Shown here in pieces: positions 8,012 through 16,836 of a DNA stretch of 64,000 bases. The DNA is from Actinokineospora diospyrosa (GTDB lineage: Bacteria; Actinomycetota; Actinomycetes; Mycobacteriales; Pseudonocardiaceae), in the NCBI RefSeq assembly GCF_024171925.1, contig NZ_JAMTCO010000020.1:25847-89846 (forward strand), given 5' to 3'. The translations under genes were made by a program, and so were the position numbers. The first letter of the stretch is position 1. The number at the start of each line of letters is the position of its first letter. The notes beneath the pieces were generated by a model. The model did not search any database. It had not been told where the DNA came from and saw only the letters and a program-made list of their open reading frames with translations.

Positions 8012-8797
8012 ATGCCAAACATCGTTGTCCTGGTCAAGCAGGTGCCTGACACGTATTCCGAACGCAGGCTCGCCGACGCCGACCACACCCTGGACCGCGA
8101 GTCCGCCGACGCGGTGCTCGACGAGATCAACGAGCGCGCCGTCGAGGAGGCGCTGCTGATCAAGGAGGCGCAGGGCGGCGAGGTCACCGTGCTCAGCGTC
8201 GGCCCGCAGCGGGCCACCGAGGCCATCCGCAAGGCCCTGTCGATGGGCGCGGACAAGGCCGTGCACGTGTCCGACCCCGCGCTGCACGGGTCCTGCCTGC
8301 TGCAGACCACCAAGGTCCTGGCCGCCGCGATCGGCAAGGTCGACGGCGTCGACCTTGTGATCGCGGGCAACGAGGCCACCGACGGCCGCGGTGGCGCGGT
8401 GCCCGCGATGCTGGCCGAGGTCCTGGGCTTCCCGCAGCTCACCCACGCCCGCAAGGTCGCCATTGACGGCACCACGATCACCGTCACCCGCGAGACCGAC
8501 ACCGGGCTGACCCACCTGTCGGCGACGCTGCCCGCGGTGGTCAGCGTCGGCGAGAAGATCAACGAGCCGCGCTACCCCTCGTTCAAGGGGATCATGGCCG
8601 CGAAGAAGAAGCCCGTCGAGACCTACACGGTCGCCGACCTGGGCATCGACGCGGGCGAGGTGGGTCTGGCCGCGGCGAGCACCACCGTCCTGGAGGCCAC
8701 CCCGAAGCCGCCGCGCTCGGCCGGTCAGCGGGTCGAGGACGGCGGGGACGGCGGCGCCAAGATCGCCGAGTACCTCATCGGCCAGAAGCTCATCTAG
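8012..8797 (+). CDS. etfB: Electron transfer flavoprotein beta subunit
   Basis: 261 residues from ATG (MPNIVVLVKQVPDTY), the typical FixA/EtfB start, preceded by AGGAGG at 7993-7998. Conserved regions include the adenine-nucleotide pocket segment (LVIAGNEATDGRGGAVPAMLAE) and the INEPRYPSFKGIMAAKKKP motif. With EtfA it forms a soluble FAD/AMP heterodimer that takes electrons from acyl-CoA dehydrogenases. Corresponds to Rv3029c. etfA follows after 21 bp. Confidence 0.96.
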   Translation: MPNIVVLVKQVPDTYSERRLADADHTLDRESADAVLDEINERAVEEALLIKEAQGGEVTVLSVGPQRATEAIRKALSMGADKAVHVSDPALHGSCLLQTTKVLAAAIGKVDGVDLVIAGNEATDGRGGAVPAMLAEVLGFPQLTHARKVAIDGTTITVTRETDTGLTHLSATLPAVVSVGEKINEPRYPSFKGIMAAKKKPVETYTVADLGIDAGEVGLAAASTTVLEATPKPPRSAGQRVEDGGDGGAKIAEYLIGQKLI

Positions 8798-8818
8798 AAA
8801 CAACGAGGAGGAACCCCC

Positions 8819-9787
8819 ATGTCTGAGGTACTGGTCCTCGTTGACGAGGTCGACGGCGAGGTCAAGAAGGTCACCTTCGAGCTGCTCACCGCGGCCCGCG
8901 AGATCGGCGAGCCCGCCGCCGTCGTGGTCGCCGCCCCCGGCACCGCCGCGAAGGTGCGCGAGTCGCTGGCCGCCTACGGCGCGGCCAAGGTCTACGTCGC
9001 CGAGTCCGACGACGTCGCCAACTACCTGCTCACCCCGGCCGTCGACGTGCTCGCCGCCCTGGTCGCGGCCAAGTCGCCCGCCGCGGTGCTCATCTCGGCG
9101 ACCGCCGACGGCAAGGAGATCGCCGGTCGGCTCGCCGTGCGGACCGACTCCGGTCTGCTCATCGAGGCCATCGGCCTGGAGAACGCCGGTGGCGACGTGG
9201 TCGGCGTGCAGTCGATCTTCGGCGGCGCGTTCACGGTCAAGGCCAAGACGAACCGGGGCACCCCGATCGTCACCGTCCGCCCCGGCGGCGTCGACGCGGT
9301 CGAGGCCGCCGGTGCCGCGGCGGAGGAGACCGTCGAGGTCCCCTCGGTCGAGGCGGCCAGGGCCACCGCGATCACCGGCCGCGAGCCGATCGTCGGCGGC
9401 GACCGCCCCGAGCTGACCGAGGCCTCCATCGTGGTCTCCGGCGGCCGCGGCGTCGGTTCGGCGGAGAAGTTCGAGGTCGTCGAGAAGCTCGCCGACGCCC
9501 TCGGTGCCGCTGTCGGCGCCTCCCGCGCCGCGGTCGACTCCGGGTACTACCCGGCGCAGTTCCAGGTCGGCCAGACCGGCAAGACGGTGTCCCCGCAGCT
9601 CTACGTCGCCCTCGGCATCTCCGGGGCGATCCAGCACCGCGCGGGCATGCAGACCTCGAAGACGATCGTCGCGGTGAACAAGGACGCCGAGGCGCCGATC
9701 TTCGAGATCGCCGACTTCGGCGTCGTCGGCGACCTGTTCGCCGTCGCGCCGCAGCTGACCGACGAGGTCGCCAAGCGCAAGGGCTGA
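8819..9787 (+). CDS. etfA: Electron transfer flavoprotein alpha subunit
   Basis: 322 residues, normal for EtfA/FixB (Rv3028c position). The C-terminal FAD-binding domain shows [51 protein letters not shown], and the closing [28 protein letters not shown] ribosome binding site just upstream of ATG. Forms an operon with etfB. Confidence 0.96.
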   Translation: MSEVLVLVDEVDGEVKKVTFELLTAAREIGEPAAVVVAAPGTAAKVRESLAAYGAAKVYVAESDDVANYLLTPAVDVLAALVAAKSPAAVLISATADGKEIAGRLAVRTDSGLLIEAIGLENAGGDVVGVQSIFGGAFTVKAKTNRGTPIVTVRPGGVDAVEAAGAAAEETVEVPSVEAARATAITGREPIVGGDRPELTEASIVVSGGRGVGSAEKFEVVEKLADALGAAVGASRAAVDSGYYPAQFQVGQTGKTVSPQLYVALGISGAIQHRAGMQTSKTIVAVNKDAEAPIFEIADFGVVGDLFAVAPQLTDEVAKRKG

Positions 9788-9805
9788 TCGTCTGGTGCGC
9801 GGTGG

Positions 9806-9830
9806 GGGGCGGTCCGCGACGGGCCGCCCC
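9806..9830 (+). terminator. Terminator hairpin after etfA
   Basis: GGGGCGGTCC (9806-9815) pairs with GGGCCGCCCC (9821-9830) with one G-T pair, followed by TTTC. Confidence 0.75.
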
Positions 9831-9954
9831 TTTCGCCGTTCCCGAGCGGGATTCGCTTCAACCGGACCGCGGAACCGGCAATTCACTCAGTTGCCACTGT
9901 CGCGTCACGGCAAAGAACACACACCCGATGCCGACATCGCCCTAATCTCCTGGT

Positions 9955-10719
9955 ATGACGCAGGCCCAGGTGCTGGTCAGCACTGCGAAGCCCGGAATCG
10001 ACGCACCCACCTACTCACTGCTCGTCGCGCACGACGGCTCCGAGGTCGAGGCCGCTCAGAGACTGCGCTACCAGGTGTTCGCCGAGGAGATGGGCGCCAC
10101 CCTGCACACCTCGGTCCCCGGCCTGGACATCGACCACTTCGACCCGTTCTGCGACCACCTGGTGGTGCGCGCGGACGCCACCGGCGAGATCGTCGGCACC
10201 TACCGGATGCTGCCGCCCGAGCGCGCCGCCGAGGCCGGGTCGCTCTACTCCGACACCGAGTTCGACCTCACCGCGCTGGCCGGGATCCGCGGCGCGCTGG
10301 TCGAGACCGGCCGCTCGTGCGTGCACCCCGACCACCGCAACGGCTCGGTCGTCAGCCTGGTGTGGGCGGGCATCGCGCGCTACATGTTGTTGTCCGGCCA
10401 CAGTTTCCTCGCCGGGTGCGCCTCCGTCCCGCTCGGCGACGGCGGTTCGCTCGCCGCCGGGGTGTGGCAATCGGTGCGCGCCAAGCACTACAGCGACGAC
10501 CACCAGCGCGTCAGCCCCCGCACCCCCTGGGACTTCTCGAGCGTCGAAGCACCGGCGCGCGCGGTGATGCCGCCGCTGCTCAAGGGATACCTGCGGCTGG
10601 GCGCCAAGGTCTGCGGCCCGCCCGCCCTCGACGCCGACTTCGGTGTCGCCGACTTCTTCGTCCTGCTCGACCTGGCCAACGTCGACCAGCGCTACCTGAA
10701 GTTCTTCCTGGGGGAGTAG
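9955..10719 (+). CDS. OlsB-like N-acyltransferase (GNAT fold, Rv3027c-like)
   Basis: 254 residues related to ornithine-acyl-ACP N-acyltransferases and acyl-homoserine-lactone synthase-like GNATs: AQRLRYQVFAEEMGA near residues 35-49, DHLVVRADATGEIVGTYRML, and ETGRSCVHPDHRNGSVVSLVWAGIARYML. It is expected to transfer a fatty acyl group to an amino group, classically giving lyso-ornithine lipid. The downstream PlsC-like gene starts 4 bp after its stop, the OlsB-OlsA arrangement for a complete ornithine lipid. TAATCT at 9943-9948 lies 6 nt before the ATG and no ribosome binding site is seen, so the mRNA may be leaderless. Substrate not provable from sequence. Confidence 0.8.
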   Translation: MTQAQVLVSTAKPGIDAPTYSLLVAHDGSEVEAAQRLRYQVFAEEMGATLHTSVPGLDIDHFDPFCDHLVVRADATGEIVGTYRMLPPERAAEAGSLYSDTEFDLTALAGIRGALVETGRSCVHPDHRNGSVVSLVWAGIARYMLLSGHSFLAGCASVPLGDGGSLAAGVWQSVRAKHYSDDHQRVSPRTPWDFSSVEAPARAVMPPLLKGYLRLGAKVCGPPALDADFGVADFFVLLDLANVDQRYLKFFLGE

Positions 10720-10723
10720 AGCC

Positions 10724-11593
10724 ATGGCGCACGACTGGATGCCCACCTCGCCCTGCGGCCCGTCCTGCTTCACCGACGACGAACCCACCGTCAGCCGGGC
10801 CCGCGTGGCCGCGCGGCTGGCGGGGGCGGTCGGGGTGCTGCTGGTGGCGGCGCTGTCGGTCCCGGTGATGCCGCTGATCGGCCGCGCGGGGCGGGAGCTG
10901 CTCGCCAAGCGCATCTTCCGCGCGGTGCTGCGGTCCTTCGGGGTCCGCCTGGTGGTCCGCGGCGGCGAGGCGCTGCGCGCGGGCAGTAGCCGGGGCGCGC
11001 TCGTGGCCACCAACCACATCTCCTGGCTCGACATCGCCGCGGTCAACGCCGTGCGCCCGATGCGCGCCCTCGCCAAGGTCGACATCCGCACCTGGCCGGT
11101 CCTCGGTCGCGTGGTCGCGGCGGCGGGGACGCTGTTCGTGGACCGGGAAAGCCTGCGCTCACTGCCTTCCACGGTCGCGGACCTGTCGGCGTCGTTGCGC
11201 TCGGGCTCGCTGGTGTACGTCTGCCCCGAGGGCACGACCTGGTGCGGGCAGGGCATGGGCAAGTTCCGCCCCGCCCTGTTCCAGGCCGCCATCGACGGCG
11301 GCGTCCCGGTCCGCCCCATCGCCCTGCGCTTCCACCTGGCCGACGGTCGCGAAACCACGACGCCCGCCTTCATCGGCACCGAAACCATCATCGACTCCGT
11401 CCGCCGCGTCGCCCGCCTGCGCGGCCTGGTCCTGGAGCTGACGGTCCTGGACGAACTCGCCCCCGGCCGCGCCGCCAACCGCAAGGAACTCGCCGCGCTC
11501 GCGGAGGCCGCCATCAACTCCGCCCTGGACCGGGTGACCCCCATCCCCACCCAACGCCCCCGCCGCCGCCGGGTCACCCTCCCCGCCGCCTGA
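10724..11593 (+). CDS. 1-acyl-glycerol-3-phosphate acyltransferase family (PlsC/OlsA-like)
   Basis: 289 residues. The catalytic NHxxxxD block is present as NHISWLD, and the second block as PEGTTW. A hydrophobic segment (about residues 32-52, AGAVGVLLVAALSVPVMPLIG) probably anchors it at the membrane. It O-acylates either lysophosphatidic acid or, given the tight pairing with the OlsB-like gene, lyso-ornithine lipid. Position matches Rv3026c. A CGPSC cysteine pair near the N-terminus is conserved in appearance but of unknown role. Confidence 0.85.
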   Translation: MAHDWMPTSPCGPSCFTDDEPTVSRARVAARLAGAVGVLLVAALSVPVMPLIGRAGRELLAKRIFRAVLRSFGVRLVVRGGEALRAGSSRGALVATNHISWLDIAAVNAVRPMRALAKVDIRTWPVLGRVVAAAGTLFVDRESLRSLPSTVADLSASLRSGSLVYVCPEGTTWCGQGMGKFRPALFQAAIDGGVPVRPIALRFHLADGRETTTPAFIGTETIIDSVRRVARLRGLVLELTVLDELAPGRAANRKELAALAEAAINSALDRVTPIPTQRPRRRRVTLPAA

Positions 11594-11817
11594 GCACTCG
11601 CGGCCAAGAAGCCCGCTCACCCCTGACCAGAGCACCGCCCACAACCGAGAGCACTGCTCTCTCTTGTGGGCGGTGCTCTTGTTCAAGAGCGCTGGTCGCA
11701 ACAGGGGATGCTGTGGCGGCGGGAGCGGTGCTCTCAAAGGGGAGCGGCGCTCCAGAGGAGGAGCAGTGCTCTTGATTGTGAGCACTGATCTCGACTGTGA
11801 GCGGTGTTCTGGTGAGA
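11592..11817. repeat. 19-bp-period palindromic repeat array
   Basis: Copies of the 12-bp palindromic core GAGCRSYGCTCT start at 11630, 11649, 11668, 11687, 11723, 11742, 11761, 11780 and 11799. The step is exactly 19 bp except across one degenerate 36-bp double unit (11687-11722). A weaker copy begins at 11592. Spacers differ in sequence and are 7 nt. The array fills the gap between the acyltransferase and the MFS gene. Each core is self-complementary, which suggests a protein-binding operator array or iteron-like element. Confidence 0.85.
11629..11679 (+). terminator. Hairpin formed from two repeats of the 19-bp array
   Basis: AGAGCACCGCCCACAA (11629-11644) pairs perfectly with 11664-11679, and AGAGCA/TGCTCT forms an inner hairpin in the loop. 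It lies 35 bp after the acyltransferase stop and could terminate transcription, although its arms are part of the repeat array. Confidence 0.55.
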
Positions 11818-11862
11818 GAAGGGGCTGGACCTCCACCCAGGTCGAGGTCACAAGATGAGCGG

Positions 11863-13239
11863 GTGACCGCCACCGAGACCGCCGATCAGTCCGCCCCCCG
11901 GGCACACCTGTGGGGCGCCAGCACCCGAGCCACGACCTTCGGGATCCTCCTGCTCATCACGATCGGCGCCTTCGAGCACCTGGGCGTCTCCACCGCCCTC
12001 CCCAAGATGCTCGCCGAACTCGAAGGGCAGCACCTCTACTCCTGGCCCTTCACCGCCTTCCTCTCCGCCAACGTGGTCGCCACCGTCGTCAGTGGCTGGG
12101 TTTGCGACCGCGTCGGCGCCCGGGCGGTGCTCATGGTCGCCCCCGCCCTCTTCCTCGCGGGGCTGCTCGTCGGAGGCGCCGCCGAGTCCATGCCCGTCCT
12201 GCTCGCGGCACGCGTCCTCCAAGGCCTAGGCCTAGGCGGCGAGGTAGTCGCCATCTACGTACTGGTCGCGCTCGTCTACCCAGAGCGGGTACGCCCAGCC
12301 GCCTTCGGGTTGCTTGCTGCTGCCTGGGTGGTGCCCTCCATCGTTGGCCCTACCTTGGCTGGCATCGTCACCGAGCGGTTTGGCTGGCGATGGGTCTTCC
12401 TCGGCCTGGTCCCCCTAGCCGTCCTCGGTGTGGTCCTGCTCATCCCGAGCCTGCGCGGCCTACCTAAACCCGACAAGTCCGACAGTCCTATGCGTAAGGG
12501 CCTCCCTCTGGCGGCGCTAGCGGCGGCAGTAGGCATCCCCGCGATCAGTTGGGCCGCACAACACCCCTCTCTAGCCACCCTCTGGCTAGGGCTAGGCGGC
12601 CTAGCCCTCCTCATCCCGGCCCTCCGCACCCTCTTGCCCCAAGGCACCCTGCGCGGCCGCCCCGGACTCCCCAAAGTCATCCTTGCCCGTGGCCTCTTCG
12701 CGGGTGCCTTCTTCGGGGTCGAGGCGTTCGTCCCCCTGACCCTGACGAGCGTGCATGGGCTCTCGCCCGCGTTGGCAGGGCTACCGCTGACCGTTGGCGC
12801 TCTCGGCTGGTCCTTCGCGTCCGCGTGGCAGGGCAGGCGGCCGGACATCCCGCGGACGACGTTGATCCGGGTGGGGTTCGGGGTGCTCGCCGCCGGGTTG
12901 GCGGCGATGGTGTTCGTCGCCGTGCCGTGGGGGTCGCCGTGGGTCGCGGCGGTGGTGTGGACGGCCTGCGGGGCCGGGATGGGGCTGGGCTTCCCGTCCA
13001 TCAACGTCCTCGCGCTGGGGCTGTCCCCGGCCGGTGAACGCGGGTTCACCTCCTCGGCGCTGCAGGTCAGCGACACCCTCTTCTCGGCGACCCTGGTCGG
13101 GCTCGGCGGCGTCCTGCTGGCCGCGCTGGCCTCCGCGGCGGCGCCGACGGGGGCGGTCGTGCCGATCGACCTGGTGATGGCGGCCGTGGCGCTGCTGGGC
13201 GCGTTCGCGTTCCGGCGCTCGACCGACGACCGGGTGTGA
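11863..13239 (+). CDS. MFS transporter, DHA2-like drug efflux type
   Basis: 458 residues with about 12-14 hydrophobic segments. The first follows a short polar N-terminus ([28 protein letters not shown]). The loop between segments 2 and 3 carries the MFS motif A-like [15 protein letters not shown] second MFS signature is [24 protein letters not shown]. Likely a proton-driven exporter in the cytoplasmic membrane. I used the GTG at 11863 ([10 protein letters not shown]) because the upstream extension runs into the 19-bp array, which may regulate this gene. Codon choice between about 12,220 and 12,720 is richer in CTA/GTA than the rest. Confidence 0.85.
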   Translation: MTATETADQSAPRAHLWGASTRATTFGILLLITIGAFEHLGVSTALPKMLAELEGQHLYSWPFTAFLSANVVATVVSGWVCDRVGARAVLMVAPALFLAGLLVGGAAESMPVLLAARVLQGLGLGGEVVAIYVLVALVYPERVRPAAFGLLAAAWVVPSIVGPTLAGIVTERFGWRWVFLGLVPLAVLGVVLLIPSLRGLPKPDKSDSPMRKGLPLAALAAAVGIPAISWAAQHPSLATLWLGLGGLALLIPALRTLLPQGTLRGRPGLPKVILARGLFAGAFFGVEAFVPLTLTSVHGLSPALAGLPLTVGALGWSFASAWQGRRPDIPRTTLIRVGFGVLAAGLAAMVFVAVPWGSPWVAAVVWTACGAGMGLGFPSINVLALGLSPAGERGFTSSALQVSDTLFSATLVGLGGVLLAALASAAAPTGAVVPIDLVMAAVALLGAFAFRRSTDDRV

Positions 13240-13288
13240 CCTGGCCCGGTGCCGGGGCGGGCGGGGTTCGGTCTACCCTGGATGCGCG

Positions 13289-14023
13289 ATGACCTACCTC
13301 GACCACGCGGCCACCACGCCCATCCTGCCGGAGGCGGTCGCGGCCCTGACCGGGGCGTTGTCCAGCCATGGCAACGCCTCTTCGCTGCATTCCTCCGGCC
13401 GCCGCGCCCGCCGCGCCGTCGAGGAGGCGCGCGAATCGATCGCCGCCGCGCTCGGCGCCCGGCCCTCGGAGGTGGTGTTCACCTCGGGCGGGACCGAGAG
13501 CGACAACCTGGCCATCAAGGGGATCTACTGGGCCCGCCGCGCCGCCGACCCCGCGCGCAACCGGGTGCTGGTCTCCGCCGTGGAGCACCACGCCGTGCTC
13601 GACGCCGCGCTGTGGCTGGCCGAGCACGACGGCGCCGAGCTCGCCCACATCGCCGCGCACGGCGAGCACGAGCCGACGAACGCCCTGTTCTCCCGGTTGG
13701 AACTCGCCGACGGCCCGCTGTTCGCCTACGAGGTCGCGCGGCTGCGGCAACCGCCCCGGCAGGTCGTGCTCGCGGCCTGCGAGCTGGCGCTCAACTACGT
13801 GCGCCCCGGCGACGAGGCGCTCGGGTACGCGGGGGCGCTGCTGGCCAGCGGGGTCCGCACGGTCGTCGCGGCGACCAGCCGGGTCGGCGACGAGGCCGCC
13901 GCCACCGCGATGGTCACCTACCACCAGCGGCTCACCGCCGGGCTCACGCCCGCCCGCGCGCTGGCGGAGTCCATCGCCGAGGATCCCTTCCGCAGGCCGT
14001 TCATCTGCCTCGGCGCAGGCTAG
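13289..14023 (+). CDS. Chimera: N-terminal cysteine desulfurase fragment fused to CHAT domain
   Basis: 244 residues in one open frame. Residues 1-115 are the N-terminal part of an IscS/NifS enzyme: YLDHAATTP, the SGGTESDN loop (66-73) and the EHHAV histidine (100-101). The PLP lysine motif and catalytic cysteine loop of cysteine desulfurases are absent. From about residue 117 the sequence becomes a CHAT (caspase-like) domain: ELAHIAAHG with the dyad His at 124, [16 protein letters not shown], and VVLAACE with the dyad Cys at 164, then [24 protein letters not shown] and a PFICLGAG ending. The locus is where iscS sits in M. tuberculosis (after the plsC homologue), and no mnmA follows. Desulfurase activity is not expected; protease activity is possible. 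It may be a deletion fusion, a functional new protein, or an assembly join. Confidence 0.75.
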   Translation: MTYLDHAATTPILPEAVAALTGALSSHGNASSLHSSGRRARRAVEEARESIAAALGARPSEVVFTSGGTESDNLAIKGIYWARRAADPARNRVLVSAVEHHAVLDAALWLAEHDGAELAHIAAHGEHEPTNALFSRLELADGPLFAYEVARLRQPPRQVVLAACELALNYVRPGDEALGYAGALLASGVRTVVAATSRVGDEAAATAMVTYHQRLTAGLTPARALAESIAEDPFRRPFICLGAG

Positions 14024-14093
14024 ACACGCCGGGTCGCCGAACCTACGATCCGCTCACCTGTGTCGCAGACCACAGTGGTGAGAGGCGGTCGCC

Positions 14094-15875
14094 GTGGATG
14101 AGTACCCGACCCTGTGCGCGGCCTTCCAAGACATCGCGCGGATCAACCCGGCCCAGGTGGCGCTGCGCACGCCCGGTGGCGTTGTCGCGATCACCTGGCG
14201 CGAGTACGCGCAGCGGGTCCGCGCGATCGCGGCGGGACTGTCCGCGCTCGGGGTGGCCAGGGGGGAGCCGGTCGGGCTGATGCTGACCAACCGCCCCGAG
14301 TTCCACCTGGTCGACACCGCCGTCCTGCACCTGGGCGCCCTGCCGTTCTCGGTCTACAACACCTCCGCCCCCGAGCAGTTGGCGCACGTCTTCGCCAACG
14401 CGGGCAACAAGGTCGTGGTGACCGAACGGTCGTTCGTGCCGATACTCCGCGCCGCCGCCCCGGACCTGCGCCTGGTGTGCGTGGACGGCGCGGTCGCGGG
14501 CGCCGAGGCGCTGGCCGAGGTCGAGGCCAACGGCTCCCCGGACTTCGACTTCGACGCCTCCTGGCGCGCGGTCGCCCCCGACGACGTCGCCACCATCATC
14601 TACACCTCCGGCACAACCGGCCCGCCCAAGGGCGTCGAACTCACCCACGCCAACGTCATGGCCGTCGCCCAGGCGGTCAAACAGGCCTTCGAACTCCTGC
14701 CCGGCGACCGCGTGCTGTCCTTCCTGCCCTCGGCCCACATCGCCGACCGGGTCGCCTCGCACTACGCCTCGATCCTGTTCGGCACCCAGGTCACCTCGGT
14801 GGCCGACCCCCGCGACCTGGCGACCGCGCTGCCGGACGCCCGACCACACCTGTTCTTCGCGGTGCCCCGGGTGTGGCAGAAGTTCAAACTCGCCATCGAA
14901 TCGGCCGTCGCCGCCGAGCCGAGCCCGGTCAAACGCGCCATCGCCACCTGGGCACTCGACGTCGCCCAGCGCCGCTTGCGCAATCCCCGCTCGGTGCCGC
15001 TGGCGCTCCAGCACGCCCTGGCCGACCGCGTGGTACTGCGCCGCTTGCGGGCGCGCCTCGGTCTCGCCGAGGCCAAGGTCCCCGCCTCCGGCGCGGCCGC
15101 CATCCCGGTTCCGACCCTGGAGTTCTTCTGGGCCATCGGCATCCCGGTCTACGAGATCTGGGGCATGTCCGAGACCTGCGGCCTCGGCACCTCCGGCCGC
15201 ATCGGCCTCAACAAGCGCGGCACCGTCGGCACCCCGGTCCACGGCACCGAAGTCCGCCTGGCCGACGACGGCGAACTCCTCATCCGAGGCGCATCGGTCA
15301 TGCTCCGCTACCGCAACGACCCGATCCGCACGGCCGCCACCATCGACCCCGACGGCTGGGTCCACACCGGCGACATCGGCGAGATCGACGAGGACGGGTT
15401 CGTGTCCATCGTGGACCGCAAGAAAGAACTCATCATCACCTCCTCCGGCAAGAACATGTCGCCTACGAACATCGAGAACGCCATCAAGGCAGCCAACTCG
15501 GCCATCAGCCAAGTAGTAGCCATCGGCGACAACCGCCCCTACATCTCCGCCCTCATCGTCTTAGACCAAGACGCCGCCGTTGCCCTTGCCGCCAGACACA
15601 ACCTGCCCACCACCCCAGACGCCCTGGCCGCATCTCCAGAAGTCCGCGCCCTCGTAGCGAAGGCGGTCCGCGAAGGCAATCAACACCTGTCCCGCGTAGA
15701 ACAGATCAAACGCTTCCGCATCCTCCCCACCTACTGGCACCCCGGCGGCGACGAACTAACCCCCACCCTAAAACTCCGCCGCAAACCCATCGCCGACAAG
15801 TACGCGACCGCCATCACCGACCTCTACTCCGAAACCCCCACCCCCGAAACCATCAACCTGGCGACCTCGGCTTAG
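14094..15875 (+). CDS. AMP-dependent long-chain acyl-CoA synthetase
   Basis: 593 residues with the adenylate-forming signature IIYTSGTTGPPKGVELTH (from about residue 167), the A5-like YEIWGMSETCG, the TGD motif in GWVHTGDIGEID and the hinge/A8 segment DRKKELIITSSGKNMSPTNIE. This is the FadD15/FACL-type bacterial long-chain ligase, activating fatty acids to acyl-CoA. GTG start at 14094 (VDEYPTLCAAFQDIA). It contains a rare TTA leucine codon at 15561-15563, and its last 400 bp have relaxed third-position GC. The gene ends directly against composite repeat B. Confidence 0.92.
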   Translation: MDEYPTLCAAFQDIARINPAQVALRTPGGVVAITWREYAQRVRAIAAGLSALGVARGEPVGLMLTNRPEFHLVDTAVLHLGALPFSVYNTSAPEQLAHVFANAGNKVVVTERSFVPILRAAAPDLRLVCVDGAVAGAEALAEVEANGSPDFDFDASWRAVAPDDVATIIYTSGTTGPPKGVELTHANVMAVAQAVKQAFELLPGDRVLSFLPSAHIADRVASHYASILFGTQVTSVADPRDLATALPDARPHLFFAVPRVWQKFKLAIESAVAAEPSPVKRAIATWALDVAQRRLRNPRSVPLALQHALADRVVLRRLRARLGLAEAKVPASGAAAIPVPTLEFFWAIGIPVYEIWGMSETCGLGTSGRIGLNKRGTVGTPVHGTEVRLADDGELLIRGASVMLRYRNDPIRTAATIDPDGWVHTGDIGEIDEDGFVSIVDRKKELIITSSGKNMSPTNIENAIKAANSAISQVVAIGDNRPYISALIVLDQDAAVALAARHNLPTTPDALAASPEVRALVAKAVREGNQHLSRVEQIKRFRILPTYWHPGGDELTPTLKLRRKPIADKYATAITDLYSETPTPETINLATSA

Positions 15876-16346
15876 CAGCACCAACCGCCCACCGAGCCAA
15901 CCCTGCCGACCCAGCCTCCGTCAGGTCCGCCCCACCCACCGAAACAGCCCCTGGACGCTCGGATCCGTCGGTGCCAACCCGGCTGCCGTCAGGTCTGCCT
16001 CAGCCCACCTTCCCAGCCCGTGGACACTCGGACCCTGCGGTGCCATCCCAACTGCCGTCAGGTCCGCCCCAGCCCACCTGCTCAGCCCCTGGACACTCGG
16101 AACAGCCGGTGCCATCCCAGCCCGCCCTCGTCGGCCCTGCCAACTCGCCCCCCGTCAGGTCCGCCTCAGCCCACCTGCTCGGCGCGTGGACACTCGGACT
16201 TGGCGGTGTCAGCCCAGCCCGCTCTCGTCGGCCCTGCCAACCCAGCCCCTGGACTCTCGGACCCTGCGGTGCCATCCCAACTGCCGTCAGGTCCGCCCCA
16301 GCCCACCTACTCAGCGCCTGGACAGTCGGAGTCGCTGGTGCCAAAT

Positions 16347-16491
16347 GCTCGATGGGGTGGACCTGTTTTGTGTGGGGGAGCGGCAGCCGTAGCGTCGTTC
16401 AGCGGCAGGGCCATGCTTTTCGGCCCCTGCTTTGCGGTCCTGCCACGGGTGTCGTAGGGGCCCCGCGCAAAACAGGTCCACCCCATCGAGC
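16347..16491. repeat. 145-bp palindromic element, copy B
   Basis: Left arm from 16,347 (GCTCGATGGGGTGGACCTG...) and right arm ending 16,491 are perfect complements over about 24 bp and imperfect for some 35 bp more. An inner hairpin around GCAGGGCC/GGCCCCTGC sits in the middle. At two positions both arms differ together from copy C (T/T versus C/C, and C/C versus T/T), so pairing is preserved. Confidence 0.85.
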
Positions 16492-16688
16492 AAAGCTCGA
16501 AAATCGCGGATCGGGCGCCGAGGTCGCCGCCAGGCGACGAGGCCGTCCACCGGAGCCGAAGGCGGAGGCCCGAATCCCTTGCCCCGCATCCCCAGCCACG
16601 GCCTACGCCAAGATCAACCTGATCGAAAGCCCCCAAATACACAGCTTACCGCGCAGCACCGACAAACCGGCAGCAGCAACCAACGCCC

Positions 16689-16836
16689 TGTGGACAGCCA
16701 AACCCGTTGTGGACAGCCAACTACCGCCCACAAGATCAACTGAATCAAGAGCCCCCGATATACAGCCTACCGAGCAGCGCCGACAAAAGAGGAGCCGCGA
16801 CCGGAGCCTGTGGACAACCACGGCCATTGTGGACAA
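16689..16836 (-). promoter_or_regulatory. Two DnaA-box pairs in repeat copy B
   Basis: Perfect boxes TGTGGACAA at 16809-16817 and 16828-16836; one-mismatch boxes TGTGGACAG at 16689-16697 and 16708-16716. Within each pair the boxes are 19 bp apart, start to start, in the same orientation. Confidence 0.7.

Noticed and set aside
11592-11817. CRISPR array interpretation of the 19-bp-period repeats
   Set aside because: Cores are 12 bp and spacers only 7 nt, much shorter than CRISPR, and no cas genes are present. The same reasoning excludes the 69-bp units, which have no distinct spacers.
15921-16457. Small frames encoding 23-residue repeats within the 69-bp units
   Set aside because: The unit length divisible by three keeps frames open in many phases. 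There is no ribosome binding site and units vary by insertions that shift frame.
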